Of a stretch of DNA of 64,000 nt, positions 17,109 to 27,349 are shown one piece after another (position 1 is the stretch's first letter; every line of letters begins with the position of its first letter). Source of the DNA: Rahnella rivi (GTDB taxonomy: Bacteria > Pseudomonadota > Gammaproteobacteria > Enterobacterales > Enterobacteriaceae); assembly GCF_019049655.1 (NCBI RefSeq), contig NZ_JAFMOX010000066.1, positions 1 to 64,000 of the forward strand, read 5' to 3'. A program made the position numbers and the translations under genes. Under the pieces are notes generated by a model. The model had not been told where the DNA came from, ran no database searches, and worked only from the letters and a program-made list of their open reading frames with translations.

Positions 17109-18512
17109 ATGACCCCAAATGCTATACCCAACGACGGACTTCCCCTTCCCCAGCGATACGGCGCGATTTTGGCTATCGCACTGGGTATCACAGTTTCTGT
17201 GCTGGATGGTGCGATCGCCAACGTAGCCCTGCCGACCATTGCCAATGACTTTCACGCCAGCCCGGCCGCGTCGATTTGGGTCGTCAACGCCTATCAGCTG
17301 GCGATTACCATCTCCCTGCTTTCACTCGCCTCTCTGGGGGATATTTTTGGCTATCGCCGCATTTATCAAACAGGTCTGCTGGTTTTTAGCATTACATCCT
17401 TGTTTTGCGCTCTGTCAGACTCCCTGATGACGCTGACCATTGCACGGGTTTTACAAGGTTTTGGCGCAGCGGCAATCATGAGCGTCAATACGGCGCTGAT
17501 CAGGATCATCTATCCGCAACGCTTTCTGGGACGGGGAGTGGGAATTAACGCGCTGATTGTGGCCGTCTCCTCTGCCGCCGGCCCGACGATTGCTGCCGGG
17601 ATCCTGTCAGTGGCATCCTGGCAATGGCTGTTCGCCATTAACGTGCCGATCGGTGTCGCGGCGTTGCTTTTAGGCCTTAAATTCCTGCCCGCCAATTCGA
17701 CACGCAGTCAGGGGCAGCGTTTTGATTTTACCAGCAGCGTGATGAATGCCCTGACCTTCGGTTTGCTCATCATCGCGATCAGCGGCTTTGCTCAGGGTCA
17801 GAATCATGGCTTAATTTTGGCAGAGGTCATCGCCTTGCTGATAATTGGCTGGTTCTTTGTACGCCGTCAGCTTTCACAGCCTTTCCCGTTATTGCCGGTA
17901 GATTTACTGCGTATCCCGATTTTCAGCCTCTCCCTCGGCACATCACTGTGTTCCTTCAGTGCGCAGATGCTGGCGTTCGTCTCTCTGCCCTTCTTCCTGC
18001 AAAATACGTTAGGACTGAACTCTGTCGACACCGGTTTACTGCTGACGCCGTGGCCGTTAGCAACCATGGTGATGGCACCCATCGCCGGTCGCCTGGTTGA
18101 GCGTTATCACCCCGGCATGCTCGGAGGTATCGGGCTTATCGTCTTTTCAATCGGATTGTTTTCGCTGTCACTGCTACCGCCTGAGCCTTCACATCTGAAT
18201 ATTATCTGGCGAATGCTGTTGTGCGGCGCGGGGTTCGGGCTATTTCAGTCTCCCAATAATCACACCATCATCACTTCCGCGCCGCGAAACCGCAGCGGCG
18301 GAGCAAGCGGGTTGTTAGGCACCGCACGTCTTCTGGGGCAGACGACCGGTGCGGCTATGGTGGCGCTGATGTTTAACCTGTTTCCGGAACATGGCACACA
18401 TGCATCACTGATACTGGCCGGTACTCTGGCAGGAACCGGCGCGCTGGTCAGCCTGCTCAGAATGACGCAGAAAACCAGCAGTCAAAAGGCTGCTGAAGAC
18501 CTGAAATCCTGA
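17109..18512 (+). CDS. yebQ: MFS efflux transporter YebQ
   Basis: Inner-membrane major-facilitator protein of the 14-helix DHA2 drug:H+ antiporter family; substrate unknown. The 467 residues include the family motifs SVLDGAIANVALPTIA in helix 1, SLGDIFGYRRIY (motif A) after helix 2, and motif C-like sequence in helix 5 (AAGPTIAAGIL). It aligns end to end with E. coli YebQ and keeps the same neighbours, kdgR and htpX. The Shine-Dalgarno is weak. Confidence 0.9.
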   Translation: MTPNAIPNDGLPLPQRYGAILAIALGITVSVLDGAIANVALPTIANDFHASPAASIWVVNAYQLAITISLLSLASLGDIFGYRRIYQTGLLVFSITSLFCALSDSLMTLTIARVLQGFGAAAIMSVNTALIRIIYPQRFLGRGVGINALIVAVSSAAGPTIAAGILSVASWQWLFAINVPIGVAALLLGLKFLPANSTRSQGQRFDFTSSVMNALTFGLLIIAISGFAQGQNHGLILAEVIALLIIGWFFVRRQLSQPFPLLPVDLLRIPIFSLSLGTSLCSFSAQMLAFVSLPFFLQNTLGLNSVDTGLLLTPWPLATMVMAPIAGRLVERYHPGMLGGIGLIVFSIGLFSLSLLPPEPSHLNIIWRMLLCGAGFGLFQSPNNHTIITSAPRNRSGGASGLLGTARLLGQTTGAAMVALMFNLFPEHGTHASLILAGTLAGTGALVSLLRMTQKTSSQKAAEDLKS

Positions 18513-18527
18513 GCAGATCTCAGAAAG

Positions 18528-18557
18528 CAAAATGCCCGGCGATTGCCGGGCATTTTT
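18528..18557. terminator. Bidirectional terminator yebQ / htpX
   Basis: AAAATGCCCGGC, a 4-nt loop, GCCGGGCATTTTT: a GC-rich stem flanked by A and T runs between two convergent genes, serving both strands. Confidence 0.9.
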
Positions 18558-18575
18558 ATGTGCAATATCTGAGGA

Positions 18576-19454
18576 TTACTTCAGATATTCGCCGCTGCGA
18601 AGTGCTTCAATACGTTTATCCAGCGGCGGGTGAGACATAAACAGCTCACTGAAAGACTTAGATTTACCGTTGATGCAAAACGCCATCATGCTGCCCGCTT
18701 CCTGCGGCTCATGGCTGGTTTTCAAACGCTGCAATGCTGCGATCATTTTCTCACGGCCAACCAGTTTCGCAGAACCGGCATCGGCATGGAATTCGCGATA
18801 TCGCGAGAACCACATCGTAATGATGCTGGCCAAAATACCAAAGACCAGTTCGAGCACTGTCGCGACAGCAAAATAGATCATCGGATTGCCGTTACTCTCT
18901 TCGCCGTCACGGTTGCCAGACAGGAAGCCTGAGGCGACCTGAGCAATCAGACGGGAAATAAAGATCACGAAGGTATTCACGATCCCCTGGATCAAGGTCA
19001 TGGTCACCATATCGCCATTCGCAATATGGCTGATTTCATGGGCGATAACCGCTTCGGCTTCATCCTGACTCATGCTTTGCAATAAGCCGGTGCTGACGGC
19101 AACCAGAGAAGCATCGCGTCGCGCGCCGGTAGCGAACGCATTGATATCCGGCGCGTGATAAATCGCCACCTGTGGCATACCGATGCCCGCCTGCTGTGAC
19201 TGGCGGCGCACAGTCTCGACCAGCCAGCGCTCTGTTTCGTTACGTGGCTGCTCTATAACTTCACCGCCCACCGAGCGCAACGCCATCCATTTAGACATCA
19301 GCAAAGAGACGATGGAACCGCCGAAGCCAAACAACCCGGCCATGATCATCAGCCCCGGCACGCTGCTGGACTGGATGCCTGTCAGGCTGAGCACCAGCCC
19401 AAAGACCAGCATAACTGCCAGGTTTGTCATCAGGAACAACGCTATACGCATCAT
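18576..19454 (-). CDS. htpX: Membrane-bound zinc protease HtpX
   Basis: Inner-membrane M48 metalloprotease that removes misfolded membrane proteins together with FtsH. The 292 residues have two N-terminal helices (about 5-24 and 33-52), the zinc motif HEISH at 139-143, two further hydrophobic segments, and the third-ligand glutamate in the EFHADAGSAKLVG stretch. In E. coli it is induced through CpxR; on the minus strand GTAAAGTATTGTGAT (19589-19603) weakly resembles a CpxR box, which I treat as speculative. Confidence 0.96.
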   Translation of the reverse strand: MMRIALFLMTNLAVMLVFGLVLSLTGIQSSSVPGLMIMAGLFGFGGSIVSLLMSKWMALRSVGGEVIEQPRNETERWLVETVRRQSQQAGIGMPQVAIYHAPDINAFATGARRDASLVAVSTGLLQSMSQDEAEAVIAHEISHIANGDMVTMTLIQGIVNTFVIFISRLIAQVASGFLSGNRDGEESNGNPMIYFAVATVLELVFGILASIITMWFSRYREFHADAGSAKLVGREKMIAALQRLKTSHEPQEAGSMMAFCINGKSKSFSELFMSHPPLDKRIEALRSGEYLK

Positions 19455-19681
19455 AAAATTTTCAATTCCTCTTCGTTACTTCATTATTATTCATTGGATC
19501 CTGCCACCGGGACATGCCCGTCCGGCTGATACTGATCCTATGGGCTTCTTCCACGGATTCAAGCGTTCCGCGGCCTTAAAGGCCTAAAATCACAATACTT
19601 TACATTTTGAAGTATTTTATTTCACAGATAAAGCCACGCTATATAACATAGAGATTGCGCTGTCTTTCATTTTCACGGCAT

Positions 19682-19710
19682 AAAAAAAGCGCACCGAAGT
19701 GCGCTTCTTA
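19682..19710 (-). terminator. Intrinsic terminator of prc
   Basis: On the minus strand AAGCGCACTTCGGTGCGCTTTTTTTA: a GC stem with a TTCG tetraloop and a seven-T run, 27 nt after the prc stop. Confidence 0.92.
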
Positions 19711-19736
19711 AATTCACAGGCAGATCTGCGAAGCGA

Positions 19737-21815
19737 TTATTTCGCCGCAGCCGGAGCCTGATCACTCAATGCTTTTTCCAGCTTGCCGAGATCAACCGCG
19801 ATATTGTCGGCTTCATCAAGATACGGATCCGGTGCCACATAGTCTTTTGGCAAATCATCCAAAGATTTCAGCGGTTTCTTACCTTCACGTTTGAAGCGTT
19901 CATTCAGGCGGTTAAGACGCAGTGCATCATCCTCTTTATCTTCTTTATCACGCTGAGCGTAATTCAGAGAGGCAATATCACGTTTATCTTTCAGCGCTTT
20001 GTAGCGTGCAATATCTTGCTGGATGTACTGGAACTCAGGGTCCTTAGCAATACGCGCATCGTGATTTTTCAATAACTCAGGCAGGAACGGCTTCATGTCA
20101 CCTAATTTATTGTACGTCGCGGCGTTGATGCTATCCCACGGAAGCGCGTTATCTTCGAACTTCTCGCCGGTTTCAATCGATTCAATACCGGTAGGCATCA
20201 GAATATCCGGGGTAACCCCTTTACGCTGAGTGCTGCCGCCGTTGATGCGATAGAACTTCTGGATAGTGTATTGCACGGAACCCAGGGCCGGCCATTCCGG
20301 GCGCAGCATCTGATCGTAAATACGGTTCAGCGAACGGTATTGCTGAACGGTACCTTTACCAAAGGTCGGTTCACCCACAATCAGTGCACGGCCATAATCC
20401 TGCATTGCCGCAGCAAAGATTTCAGACGCAGAAGCACTGAATCGGTCAACCAGAACCACCAGCGGACCTTTGTAGTAAACGACACCATCGGTATCGCTAT
20501 CCTGACGGATGCGGCCATTGTTATCGCGAACCTGAACCACCGGGCCACTTGGGATAAACAGACCTGACAGAGAAACCGCTTCCGTCAGTGCGCCACCGCC
20601 GTTGGTACGCAGGTCGATAACCAGACTGTTAACGTTCTGCTTAGCCATTTTTTGTAGCTGAACTTTGACGTCGTCCGTCAAACCAACGTAGAAGCCAGGA
20701 ATGTCCATGACAGCAACTTTTTCAGAGCCGACATTTTTAATGGTCATTTTGACTGCACGGTCTTCCAGACGAATTTTTTCGCGCGTCAGGGTAATCACAT
20801 GATTTTTAGCATTTTTGCCCGCTGGCAGGATCTGCAAGCGAACTTTGCTGCCTTTTGGTCCTTTGATGAGCGCGACGACGTCATCAAGACGCCAGCCGAT
20901 CACATCAACAATCGGTGAGGGTTTACCCGCCTGAACCTGACCTACGCCGACAATGCGGTCACCCACTGCAATGGCTTTGCTTTTGGCCGCCGGGCCGCCT
21001 GCTACCATTGAGTTGATCACCGTATAATCGTCGTCACCCTGCAGAACGGCACCAATACCTTCCAGAGACAGGCTCATTTCAGTATTGAATTGCTCGGTGC
21101 TGCGAGGAGAAAGGTAATTGGTATGCGGGTCGATTTCATGCGCAAAGGCATTCATCACCAACTGGAATACGTCTTCGCTGTTGCTTTGGGTCAGACGCTT
21201 CATCGCGAAATGATAGCGTTTGGAGAGCACGTCGCGAATTTCCTGATCGTTTTTACCGGTCAGCTTGAGGTTCAGCTCGTCATATTTGACTTTCGCATCC
21301 CACAATTTGTCCAGCTCCGCGCGGTCTTTCGGCCACGGGGATTTACTGCGATCAAGTTGAATCGTGTCGTTGCCAGTGAAATCCATCGGGCGGGCAAGCA
21401 CTTTTAACGCATAGTCGTAGCGTTCAAAGCGACGCTTTTGCGCCAGATTGAATAAAGCGTATGGCGTGGTTAACTGACCGGATTTCAGTTCCTCACCCAA
21501 GGTTGCACGTTTATCAGTAAATTGTGCGACATCGGAAGCCATCAATACGTTGTGGCCATAATCGAGCATGTTGAGGTAACGGTCGAAGATCTTCGCTGAG
21601 AAATCTGCATTAAGGTCGAACTGACGATAATGCGAACGGGTAAAGCGTGCCGTAACACGCTCGCTCACCGTGGCGTCCTGAGGATCCTGTGTCAGGTCAG
21701 GGAGTTGAGCAAGAGTGACCGGTGCACTCTCATTCGCTGCAAAGCTGGTATTAACCAGCCCTGCTCCTGCCATTAACAGACCTGCGATAACGCTTAATCT
21801 GACAAATTTGTTCAT
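19737..21815 (-). CDS. prc: Carboxy-terminal (tail-specific) protease Prc
   Basis: Periplasmic S41 protease that trims the C terminus of penicillin-binding protein 3 and degrades MepS with the adaptor NlpI, and clears tagged proteins. The 692 residues start with a signal peptide ending near SFA-A. A PDZ domain lies around 240-330 (GAVLQGDDDYTVINSMVAGG). The catalytic dyad is Ser462 in SASASEIF and Lys487 in FGKGT. A C-terminal helical domain follows. It lies 19 nt after proQ, as in E. coli. Confidence 0.96.
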   Translation of the reverse strand: MNKFVRLSVIAGLLMAGAGLVNTSFAANESAPVTLAQLPDLTQDPQDATVSERVTARFTRSHYRQFDLNADFSAKIFDRYLNMLDYGHNVLMASDVAQFTDKRATLGEELKSGQLTTPYALFNLAQKRRFERYDYALKVLARPMDFTGNDTIQLDRSKSPWPKDRAELDKLWDAKVKYDELNLKLTGKNDQEIRDVLSKRYHFAMKRLTQSNSEDVFQLVMNAFAHEIDPHTNYLSPRSTEQFNTEMSLSLEGIGAVLQGDDDYTVINSMVAGGPAAKSKAIAVGDRIVGVGQVQAGKPSPIVDVIGWRLDDVVALIKGPKGSKVRLQILPAGKNAKNHVITLTREKIRLEDRAVKMTIKNVGSEKVAVMDIPGFYVGLTDDVKVQLQKMAKQNVNSLVIDLRTNGGGALTEAVSLSGLFIPSGPVVQVRDNNGRIRQDSDTDGVVYYKGPLVVLVDRFSASASEIFAAAMQDYGRALIVGEPTFGKGTVQQYRSLNRIYDQMLRPEWPALGSVQYTIQKFYRINGGSTQRKGVTPDILMPTGIESIETGEKFEDNALPWDSINAATYNKLGDMKPFLPELLKNHDARIAKDPEFQYIQQDIARYKALKDKRDIASLNYAQRDKEDKEDDALRLNRLNERFKREGKKPLKSLDDLPKDYVAPDPYLDEADNIAVDLGKLEKALSDQAPAAAK

Positions 21816-21834
21816 GCCTGAGTTGGCCTCCGTA

Positions 21835-22524
21835 TCAGAACTGCAAGTGTTCTGCGCGCACGATCATCGCCAGACCCGAAGAGAGTTGAACGCGAACACC
21901 GTCTTTGGCAATTTCCAAAACGGTAGCATCCATCGCACTCTGTCCTGCTCTGACTTTGATTTCTTGGCCAATTTGCAGTTTTGAAATGTCTGTTACTGGC
22001 ACATGACGCGGTTCACGTTTTTCCTCACGCGGTGGACGAGGTGTACGTGGTTTGCGATTTTCCTGACCAGCCACAGCAGCGGGCGCATTTTCACGACGCG
22101 GCGCAGGCTTTTTAGCGGCCGGACGTGGACGGCGTGGCTCAGTGGTTTCACCGGCTTCACGACGTTTAGCCTGTTGTTCTGCACGTTGTGCCTGAACGCG
22201 GGCTTTTGCTTCTTCCAACTGTTTACGGGCATGTTCGACGTGCTGCTCTTCCAGTACGCCACATGAATTACCATCAAGGTCGACGCGTTCAGCGCCCACT
22301 TTAACGCCGTAGAGATAGCGCCAGCTTGAGGTATACAGACGCAGAGCAGAGCGTAACTGAGTTTTGCTCAGATTCTCTTCACCTTGCACGCGCTCGACCA
22401 AATCCGCAAAGATACCGATCTTTAATGGGCGTGCTTCGCCTTCGGCGGTAAAACAGAGCGGGAACCGCTCAGCCAAAAAGGCGATGACTTCTTTACTACT
22501 GTTCAACTTAGGTTGATTTTCCAT
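21835..22524 (-). CDS. proQ: RNA chaperone ProQ
   Basis: Global RNA-binding protein that stabilises small RNAs and mRNA 3' ends. The FinO-like domain is at about 1-120 (FPLCFTAEGEARPLKIGI, LYTSSWRYLYGVK), followed by a lysine/arginine/proline-rich linker and a C-terminal Tudor-like domain (IGQEIKVRAGQSAMDATVLEIAKDG). Length 229 against 232 in E. coli. AGGAAATTTC precedes the ATG. The operon is proQ-prc. Confidence 0.96.
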   Translation of the reverse strand: MENQPKLNSSKEVIAFLAERFPLCFTAEGEARPLKIGIFADLVERVQGEENLSKTQLRSALRLYTSSWRYLYGVKVGAERVDLDGNSCGVLEEQHVEHARKQLEEAKARVQAQRAEQQAKRREAGETTEPRRPRPAAKKPAPRRENAPAAVAGQENRKPRTPRPPREEKREPRHVPVTDISKLQIGQEIKVRAGQSAMDATVLEIAKDGVRVQLSSGLAMIVRAEHLQF

Positions 22525-22619
22525 GAAATTTCCTGATTACAACGGGTTTGCCAACCGGCGCAGGCATGAACAGGCGCCATTATAATGACGCCATTATTAA
22601 ATGCCACGTTATCCGACGA

Positions 22620-23117
22620 TCAACTTACGATCAGATTGACATATTTTTCAGCATCACTGTTTTCAAGATGCTGGCAAAGCCCGCTGACTAACTCTGTCAG
22701 CCCCAGCTCATCAGCTTCATCAAAGCGCTGATAAACGGTGCTATCAATGTCTAATACGCCAATAACCGTCCCTTTCACCATAATAGGCAGAACGATTTCG
22801 GCATTACTTGATGCGTCACATGCAATGTGGCCCGGGAAGGCGTGGACATCGCCCACGCGCTGAACGGTATTTTCCGCCACTGCGGTACCGCATACGCCTT
22901 TTCCTACCGGAATACGCACACAGGCAATTTTACCCTGGAATGGGCCGAGTACCAGTGTGATGCCGTCCATCAGATAAAAACCTACCCAGTTGACGCCTTC
23001 AAGACGTTCAAACAGTAAGGCACTGGTGTTCGACAGAGTGGCAATAAAATTGTTCTCTCCGGCGATCAACGCGCTCAAATCACGTTTTAATTCCGTGTAG
23101 AATGCTTCTTTATTCAT
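22620..23117 (-). CDS. msrC: Free methionine-(R)-sulfoxide reductase
   Basis: GAF-domain enzyme that reduces free methionine-R-sulfoxide using thioredoxin. The 165 residues equal E. coli MsrC (YebR). The conserved cysteines are visible in GKIACVRIP, GKGVCGTAVA and GHIACDASSNAEIVLP. It is read divergently from letA, and lies upstream of proQ on the same strand with a 95-nt gap. Confidence 0.95.
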   Translation of the reverse strand: MNKEAFYTELKRDLSALIAGENNFIATLSNTSALLFERLEGVNWVGFYLMDGITLVLGPFQGKIACVRIPVGKGVCGTAVAENTVQRVGDVHAFPGHIACDASSNAEIVLPIMVKGTVIGVLDIDSTVYQRFDEADELGLTELVSGLCQHLENSDAEKYVNLIVS

Positions 23118-23372
23118 GTAGTAACCAATAATAACCTAAGGGCATTGAGCCGTTCTGGTGTGCTTAACCTCTCTAAAATAAGCATTAATTGCCCATATGA
23201 AAAGATTAATCCTGTGTGACATCAAAAAGACTCACCTACAATAACTGTTTGCCGACCGCATAATACGTTATTTTGTCAAAAAAACCTGGCTGATCTTGGC
23301 CTGATGGCCTCGCCTGCCCCCCTGAGGGGATGCGTAATTGTAACAACAGGTATTCTTACTACTCCAGGTACT

Positions 23373-24620
23373 ATGAAAATACACACGATATCAGCCCAGA
23401 TCCCGCAAGTTCGCTACCAACGCTGTAGCGAATGCGATCATCTTTTTTCGCTTCCGGCGCTGAAACGCACACAGACTGCACATTGCCCGCGTTGCAATGC
23501 CAAAGTCGAAAAGGGCCGGGTTTGCTCCCTGCCCCGTCTGATCACTATTGCCATCAGCATCTTATTGCTGATGCCTTTCGCATTCACCGAGCCGCTGATC
23601 AGCATCCGTCTGTTGGGCACCCGTATAGACGCCAGCCTGCTCGAAGGCATCTGGCAGATGTCGCGTCAGGGCGATCCGGTCACAGCCAGCATGGTCGCGT
23701 TTTGCACCATTGGCGCACCGCTCACGCTGGCCCTCTCCATCCTTTATCTGCATTTTGGCAGCAAACTCGGCATGAATCTCAAACCCGTGTTGCTGATGCT
23801 CGACCGCCTGAAAGACTGGGTCATGCTCGATATTTACCTGGTGGGCATGGCCGTCGCCAGCATCAAGGTGAAAGAGTATGCCGATATCAATGTCGGCGTG
23901 GCGCTGGCCGCGTATCTGATGATGACGGTCATGGTCACGCTGACCATGATAAATCTTAATATAGAACAGCTGTGGGAAGAGTTTTATCCGCAGCGCCAGC
24001 CTAAAGGCGTGCCTTCGTCGCTGCGTCTGTGTTTATCCTGCAAATTCACCGGTCAGCCCGATGAACGTGGACGGTGTCCGCGTTGCCATACGCCAATGCG
24101 TGTGCGTTACAAACACAGCCTGCAAAAAGCCTGGGCTGCGCTGATTGCAGCGATGATCTTTTTGATTCCCGCGAACCTGTTGCCCATTTCGATTATCTAC
24201 GCCAACGGTCAGCAGTTGAAGGACACCATTTTTTCTGGCGTAGTGTCGCTCGCCACCTCAGGAAATGTTCCGATCGCCGCGATTGTATTCATCGCCAGCG
24301 TGCTGGTGCCCTTTACGAAAGTTATCGTGATGCTGACGTTGCTGCTCAGCATCCATTTCAAAGCGATTCAGGGATTGAAAACGCGCATTCGTTTATTACG
24401 GCTGGTGACCTGGATCGGACGCTGGTCGATGCTCGATTTGTTTGTAATTTCATTGATGATGTCGCTGGTAAATCGTGACCAGCTTTTGTCATTTACAATG
24501 GGACCGGCCGCCTTTTACTTTGGCTCCGCCGTGATCCTGACCATTCTTGCCGTTGAATGGCTTGATAGCCGCTTGATTTGGGATGCACATGCAACAGGAA
24601 ACGCCGAATACACCGACTGA
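23373..24620 (+). CDS. letA: Intermembrane transport protein LetA (PqiA family)
   Basis: Inner-membrane partner of LetB (formerly YebS) in lipid trafficking between inner and outer membranes. Two cytoplasmic zinc ribbons (CSECDHLF...CPRC near the start and CLSCKFTG...CPRCH in the middle) each precede a block of four hydrophobic helices. I start at MKIHTISAQ, 415 residues; the frame is open to 23304, and the Shine-Dalgarno evidence is poor for both, so the exact start is uncertain. letB overlaps the 3' end by 32 nt. Confidence 0.92.
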   Translation: MKIHTISAQIPQVRYQRCSECDHLFSLPALKRTQTAHCPRCNAKVEKGRVCSLPRLITIAISILLLMPFAFTEPLISIRLLGTRIDASLLEGIWQMSRQGDPVTASMVAFCTIGAPLTLALSILYLHFGSKLGMNLKPVLLMLDRLKDWVMLDIYLVGMAVASIKVKEYADINVGVALAAYLMMTVMVTLTMINLNIEQLWEEFYPQRQPKGVPSSLRLCLSCKFTGQPDERGRCPRCHTPMRVRYKHSLQKAWAALIAAMIFLIPANLLPISIIYANGQQLKDTIFSGVVSLATSGNVPIAAIVFIASVLVPFTKVIVMLTLLLSIHFKAIQGLKTRIRLLRLVTWIGRWSMLDLFVISLMMSLVNRDQLLSFTMGPAAFYFGSAVILTILAVEWLDSRLIWDAHATGNAEYTD

Positions 24621-27219
24621 AGCACGGATAAAACACAGACGCCGGATTTCACCTTTCTGGCTGCTGCCATTTATCGCTTTACTGATCGCCGGGTGGCTGA
24701 TTTACAGCAACTTTCAGGAGCGCGGCACAACAGTCACCATCGACTTCCAGTCTGCCGCAGGGATTGTGGCGGGCCGTACGCCTGTGCGTTATCAGGGTGT
24801 CGAAGTCGGGACGGTTGAATCCATCAGCCTGACCAAGGATCTGCGCACCATTCAGGTGAAGGTCAGCATCAAAAGTGATCTCACTGATGCGCTGCGCGAT
24901 GGCACGCAATTCTGGCTGGTCACCCCGAAAGCGTCGCTTGCCGGGGTTTCCGGCCTTGATGCACTGGTCGGCGGTAATTATATCGGCATGATGCCAGGTC
25001 CGGGTAAAGAGAAAGACCATTTTGTGGCGCTTGATACGCAGCCTAAATTCCGCCTCAATACAGGCGAACTGATGATTCATTTGCACGCTAAAGATCTGGG
25101 CTCACTGAGTACCGGTTCGCTGGTGTATTACCGTAAAATTCCGATCGGTAAAGTTTACGATTACGATATTGAAAGCGGTAATAACGGCGTGACGATTGAT
25201 CTGCTGATCGATAAACGTTTTGCCAATCTGGTAAAAGACAACACCCGTTTCTGGAACGTCTCAGGTTTCAAAGGTGATTTCAGCCTCAGCGGTGCGAAAG
25301 TACAGATGGAAAGTCTGGCGGCACTGGTGAACGGCGCTATTTCAATGGATTCCCCTAACGAAGGTAAACCTGCAAAAGCCGATCAGTCTTATGTCCTTTA
25401 TCCCGATCTGGCGCAAAGCCAGCGCGGTGTAGAAATCGATCTGGATCTGCCGAATGGCAATGGTTTGTCCGAAGGCCAGACACCTCTGATGTACCAGGGG
25501 CTTCAGGTCGGTACGCTGACCAAAATCACCCTGCAGGCAGACAGCAAAGTCACCGGTAAACTGACCGTCGACCCGTCTGTGCTGGATATGATCCGCACCG
25601 GCACGCGCATTGAAATGAACAGCCCGCGCATCAGCCTTAACAATGCCAACCTCAGCCAGTTGCTCACCGGCAACACGCTCGAACTGATCCCAGGCGAAGG
25701 TGAACCGCAGAAGCATTTCGTGGTGGTGGACAGTAACCGCAAGCTGCTTCAGGACCCCGGCACCGTCAAAATTCAGCTGATTGCTCCGCAAAGCTACGGC
25801 ATTGACGCCGGGCAGCCGATCAAACTGTATGGCATCACGGTCGGACAAGTGATGGATCGTAAACTGACCGACGAAGGCATCCTGTTTAACGCCGCCATCA
25901 TGCCGGAATACAAAGACCTGCTGCATAAAGACAGCAAGTTTGTGGTCAACAGCCGCGTGGACGTCAAACTGGGTATCGACGGAATGGAAGTGCTCGGCGC
26001 CAGCGCTCAGGAGTGGGTAGATGGCGGTGTACGCATCATTCCGGGCACCAAAGGCGCACCGGCGCAGAAATACCCGCTTTACAGCAACGCTGAAAAAGCG
26101 GCCGAAGGTATTCAGGGTGAGCAACCCGGCGCAACGCTGACGCTGACCGCGAAAAGCCTGCCAGACGTACAAACCGGCTCTGTGGTGCTCTACCGTAAAT
26201 TCCAGGTCGGTGAAATCGTTAATGTTCGCCCGAAGGCCAATGAATTCGACGTGGACGTTTACATCCAGCCGCAGTATCGCAACTTGCTCACAGATAAAAG
26301 TATTTTCTGGGCAGAAGGCGGCGCGAAGGTTCAGCTCAACGGCAGCGGTTTGACCGTTCAGGCTTCACCGCTCGATCGCGCATTAAAAGGCGCCATCAGT
26401 TTCGATAATCTGGAAGGCGTGACGCTGACCAAGGGTGCGAAACGTAATCTGTATGACTCCGAAACCTCAGCCCGCGCTGTCGGCAGCCAGATCGTTCTCA
26501 ATACCTACGATGCCAGCAAACTGTCGCCGGGGATGCCGCTGCGTTATCTCGGTATCACTATCGGTCAGGTCGAATCCTTGAAACTGGATCAGCAACTGAA
26601 TCAGGTGGCAGCCAAAGCGGTGCTATATCCGGAATATGTTGATGCGTTTGCCCGTCGTGGCTCGCGCTTCTCGATTGTCTCACCTGAGATTTCTGCCGGT
26701 GGCGTCAGCAATCTGGATACACTGCTCCAGCCCTACATTAATGTGGAAGCGGGCAAAGGCGCACCGACGCGCAACTTTGACTTGCAGGAATCAACCATAA
26801 CCGATTCCCGTTATACCGACGGATTAGGGATTGTGGTCGATGCCGCCGAAGTCGGTTCGCTGCAAATTGGTACGCCGGTGCTGTTCCGCGGTATCGAAGT
26901 GGGTACCGTATCCGGCTTATACCTTGGCGCGATGGCCGACAGGGTGAACGTCACACTGCGGATCAGTAAGAAGTATCAGTATCTGGTGCGGGCAAACACG
27001 GTCTTCTGGCTGGCATCCGGGTATGACCTGCAATTCGGTCTGACCGGCGGCGTGTTCAAAAGCGGCACATTCCAGCAGTTCATTCGTGGCGGAATTGCCT
27101 TCGCAACGCCACCGACAACTCCTCTGGCTCCGAAAGCCGCCAGCGGCAATCACTTCCTGCTTAATCCGGAGGCGCCGAAAGACTGGCAGGACTGGGGAAC
27201 CGCAATCCCAAGAAACTGA
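24589..27219 (+). CDS. letB: Intermembrane transport protein LetB (seven-MCE tunnel)
   Basis: Single-pass inner-membrane protein (formerly YebT) whose seven tandem MCE domains form a hexameric tunnel across the periplasm for lipids. A transmembrane helix is at about 20-38 (FWLLPFIALLIAGWLIY). MCE repeats are recognisable by recurring GxPVRYxGxxVGxV-like strands, for instance TPVRYQGVEVGTVESIS, TPLMYQGLQVGTLTKIT and TPVLFRGIEVGTVSGLY. I start at MQQETPNTP (876 residues, E. coli 877); an ATG two codons earlier is possible. Confidence 0.95.
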   Translation: MQQETPNTPTEARIKHRRRISPFWLLPFIALLIAGWLIYSNFQERGTTVTIDFQSAAGIVAGRTPVRYQGVEVGTVESISLTKDLRTIQVKVSIKSDLTDALRDGTQFWLVTPKASLAGVSGLDALVGGNYIGMMPGPGKEKDHFVALDTQPKFRLNTGELMIHLHAKDLGSLSTGSLVYYRKIPIGKVYDYDIESGNNGVTIDLLIDKRFANLVKDNTRFWNVSGFKGDFSLSGAKVQMESLAALVNGAISMDSPNEGKPAKADQSYVLYPDLAQSQRGVEIDLDLPNGNGLSEGQTPLMYQGLQVGTLTKITLQADSKVTGKLTVDPSVLDMIRTGTRIEMNSPRISLNNANLSQLLTGNTLELIPGEGEPQKHFVVVDSNRKLLQDPGTVKIQLIAPQSYGIDAGQPIKLYGITVGQVMDRKLTDEGILFNAAIMPEYKDLLHKDSKFVVNSRVDVKLGIDGMEVLGASAQEWVDGGVRIIPGTKGAPAQKYPLYSNAEKAAEGIQGEQPGATLTLTAKSLPDVQTGSVVLYRKFQVGEIVNVRPKANEFDVDVYIQPQYRNLLTDKSIFWAEGGAKVQLNGSGLTVQASPLDRALKGAISFDNLEGVTLTKGAKRNLYDSETSARAVGSQIVLNTYDASKLSPGMPLRYLGITIGQVESLKLDQQLNQVAAKAVLYPEYVDAFARRGSRFSIVSPEISAGGVSNLDTLLQPYINVEAGKGAPTRNFDLQESTITDSRYTDGLGIVVDAAEVGSLQIGTPVLFRGIEVGTVSGLYLGAMADRVNVTLRISKKYQYLVRANTVFWLASGYDLQFGLTGGVFKSGTFQQFIRGGIAFATPPTTPLAPKAASGNHFLLNPEAPKDWQDWGTAIPRN

Positions 27220-27236
27220 TCGCCCCCTCACGCACA

Positions 27237-27258
27237 CAGGCCACCTTCGGGTGGCCTG
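27237..27258 (+). terminator. Hairpin terminator after letB
   Basis: CAGGCCACC-TTCG-GGTGGCCTG followed by TTCATTTT; a strong GC stem with a stable tetraloop, 17 nt after the letB stop. Confidence 0.85.
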
Positions 27259-27349
27259 TTCATTTTGGTCTGTCGCAGCTGCCGTTCATCGGGTGTAAAT
27301 ATGCTAGACTCCGTCGCTGGAAAACTTATTCAGTTCTGGAACCGCACTC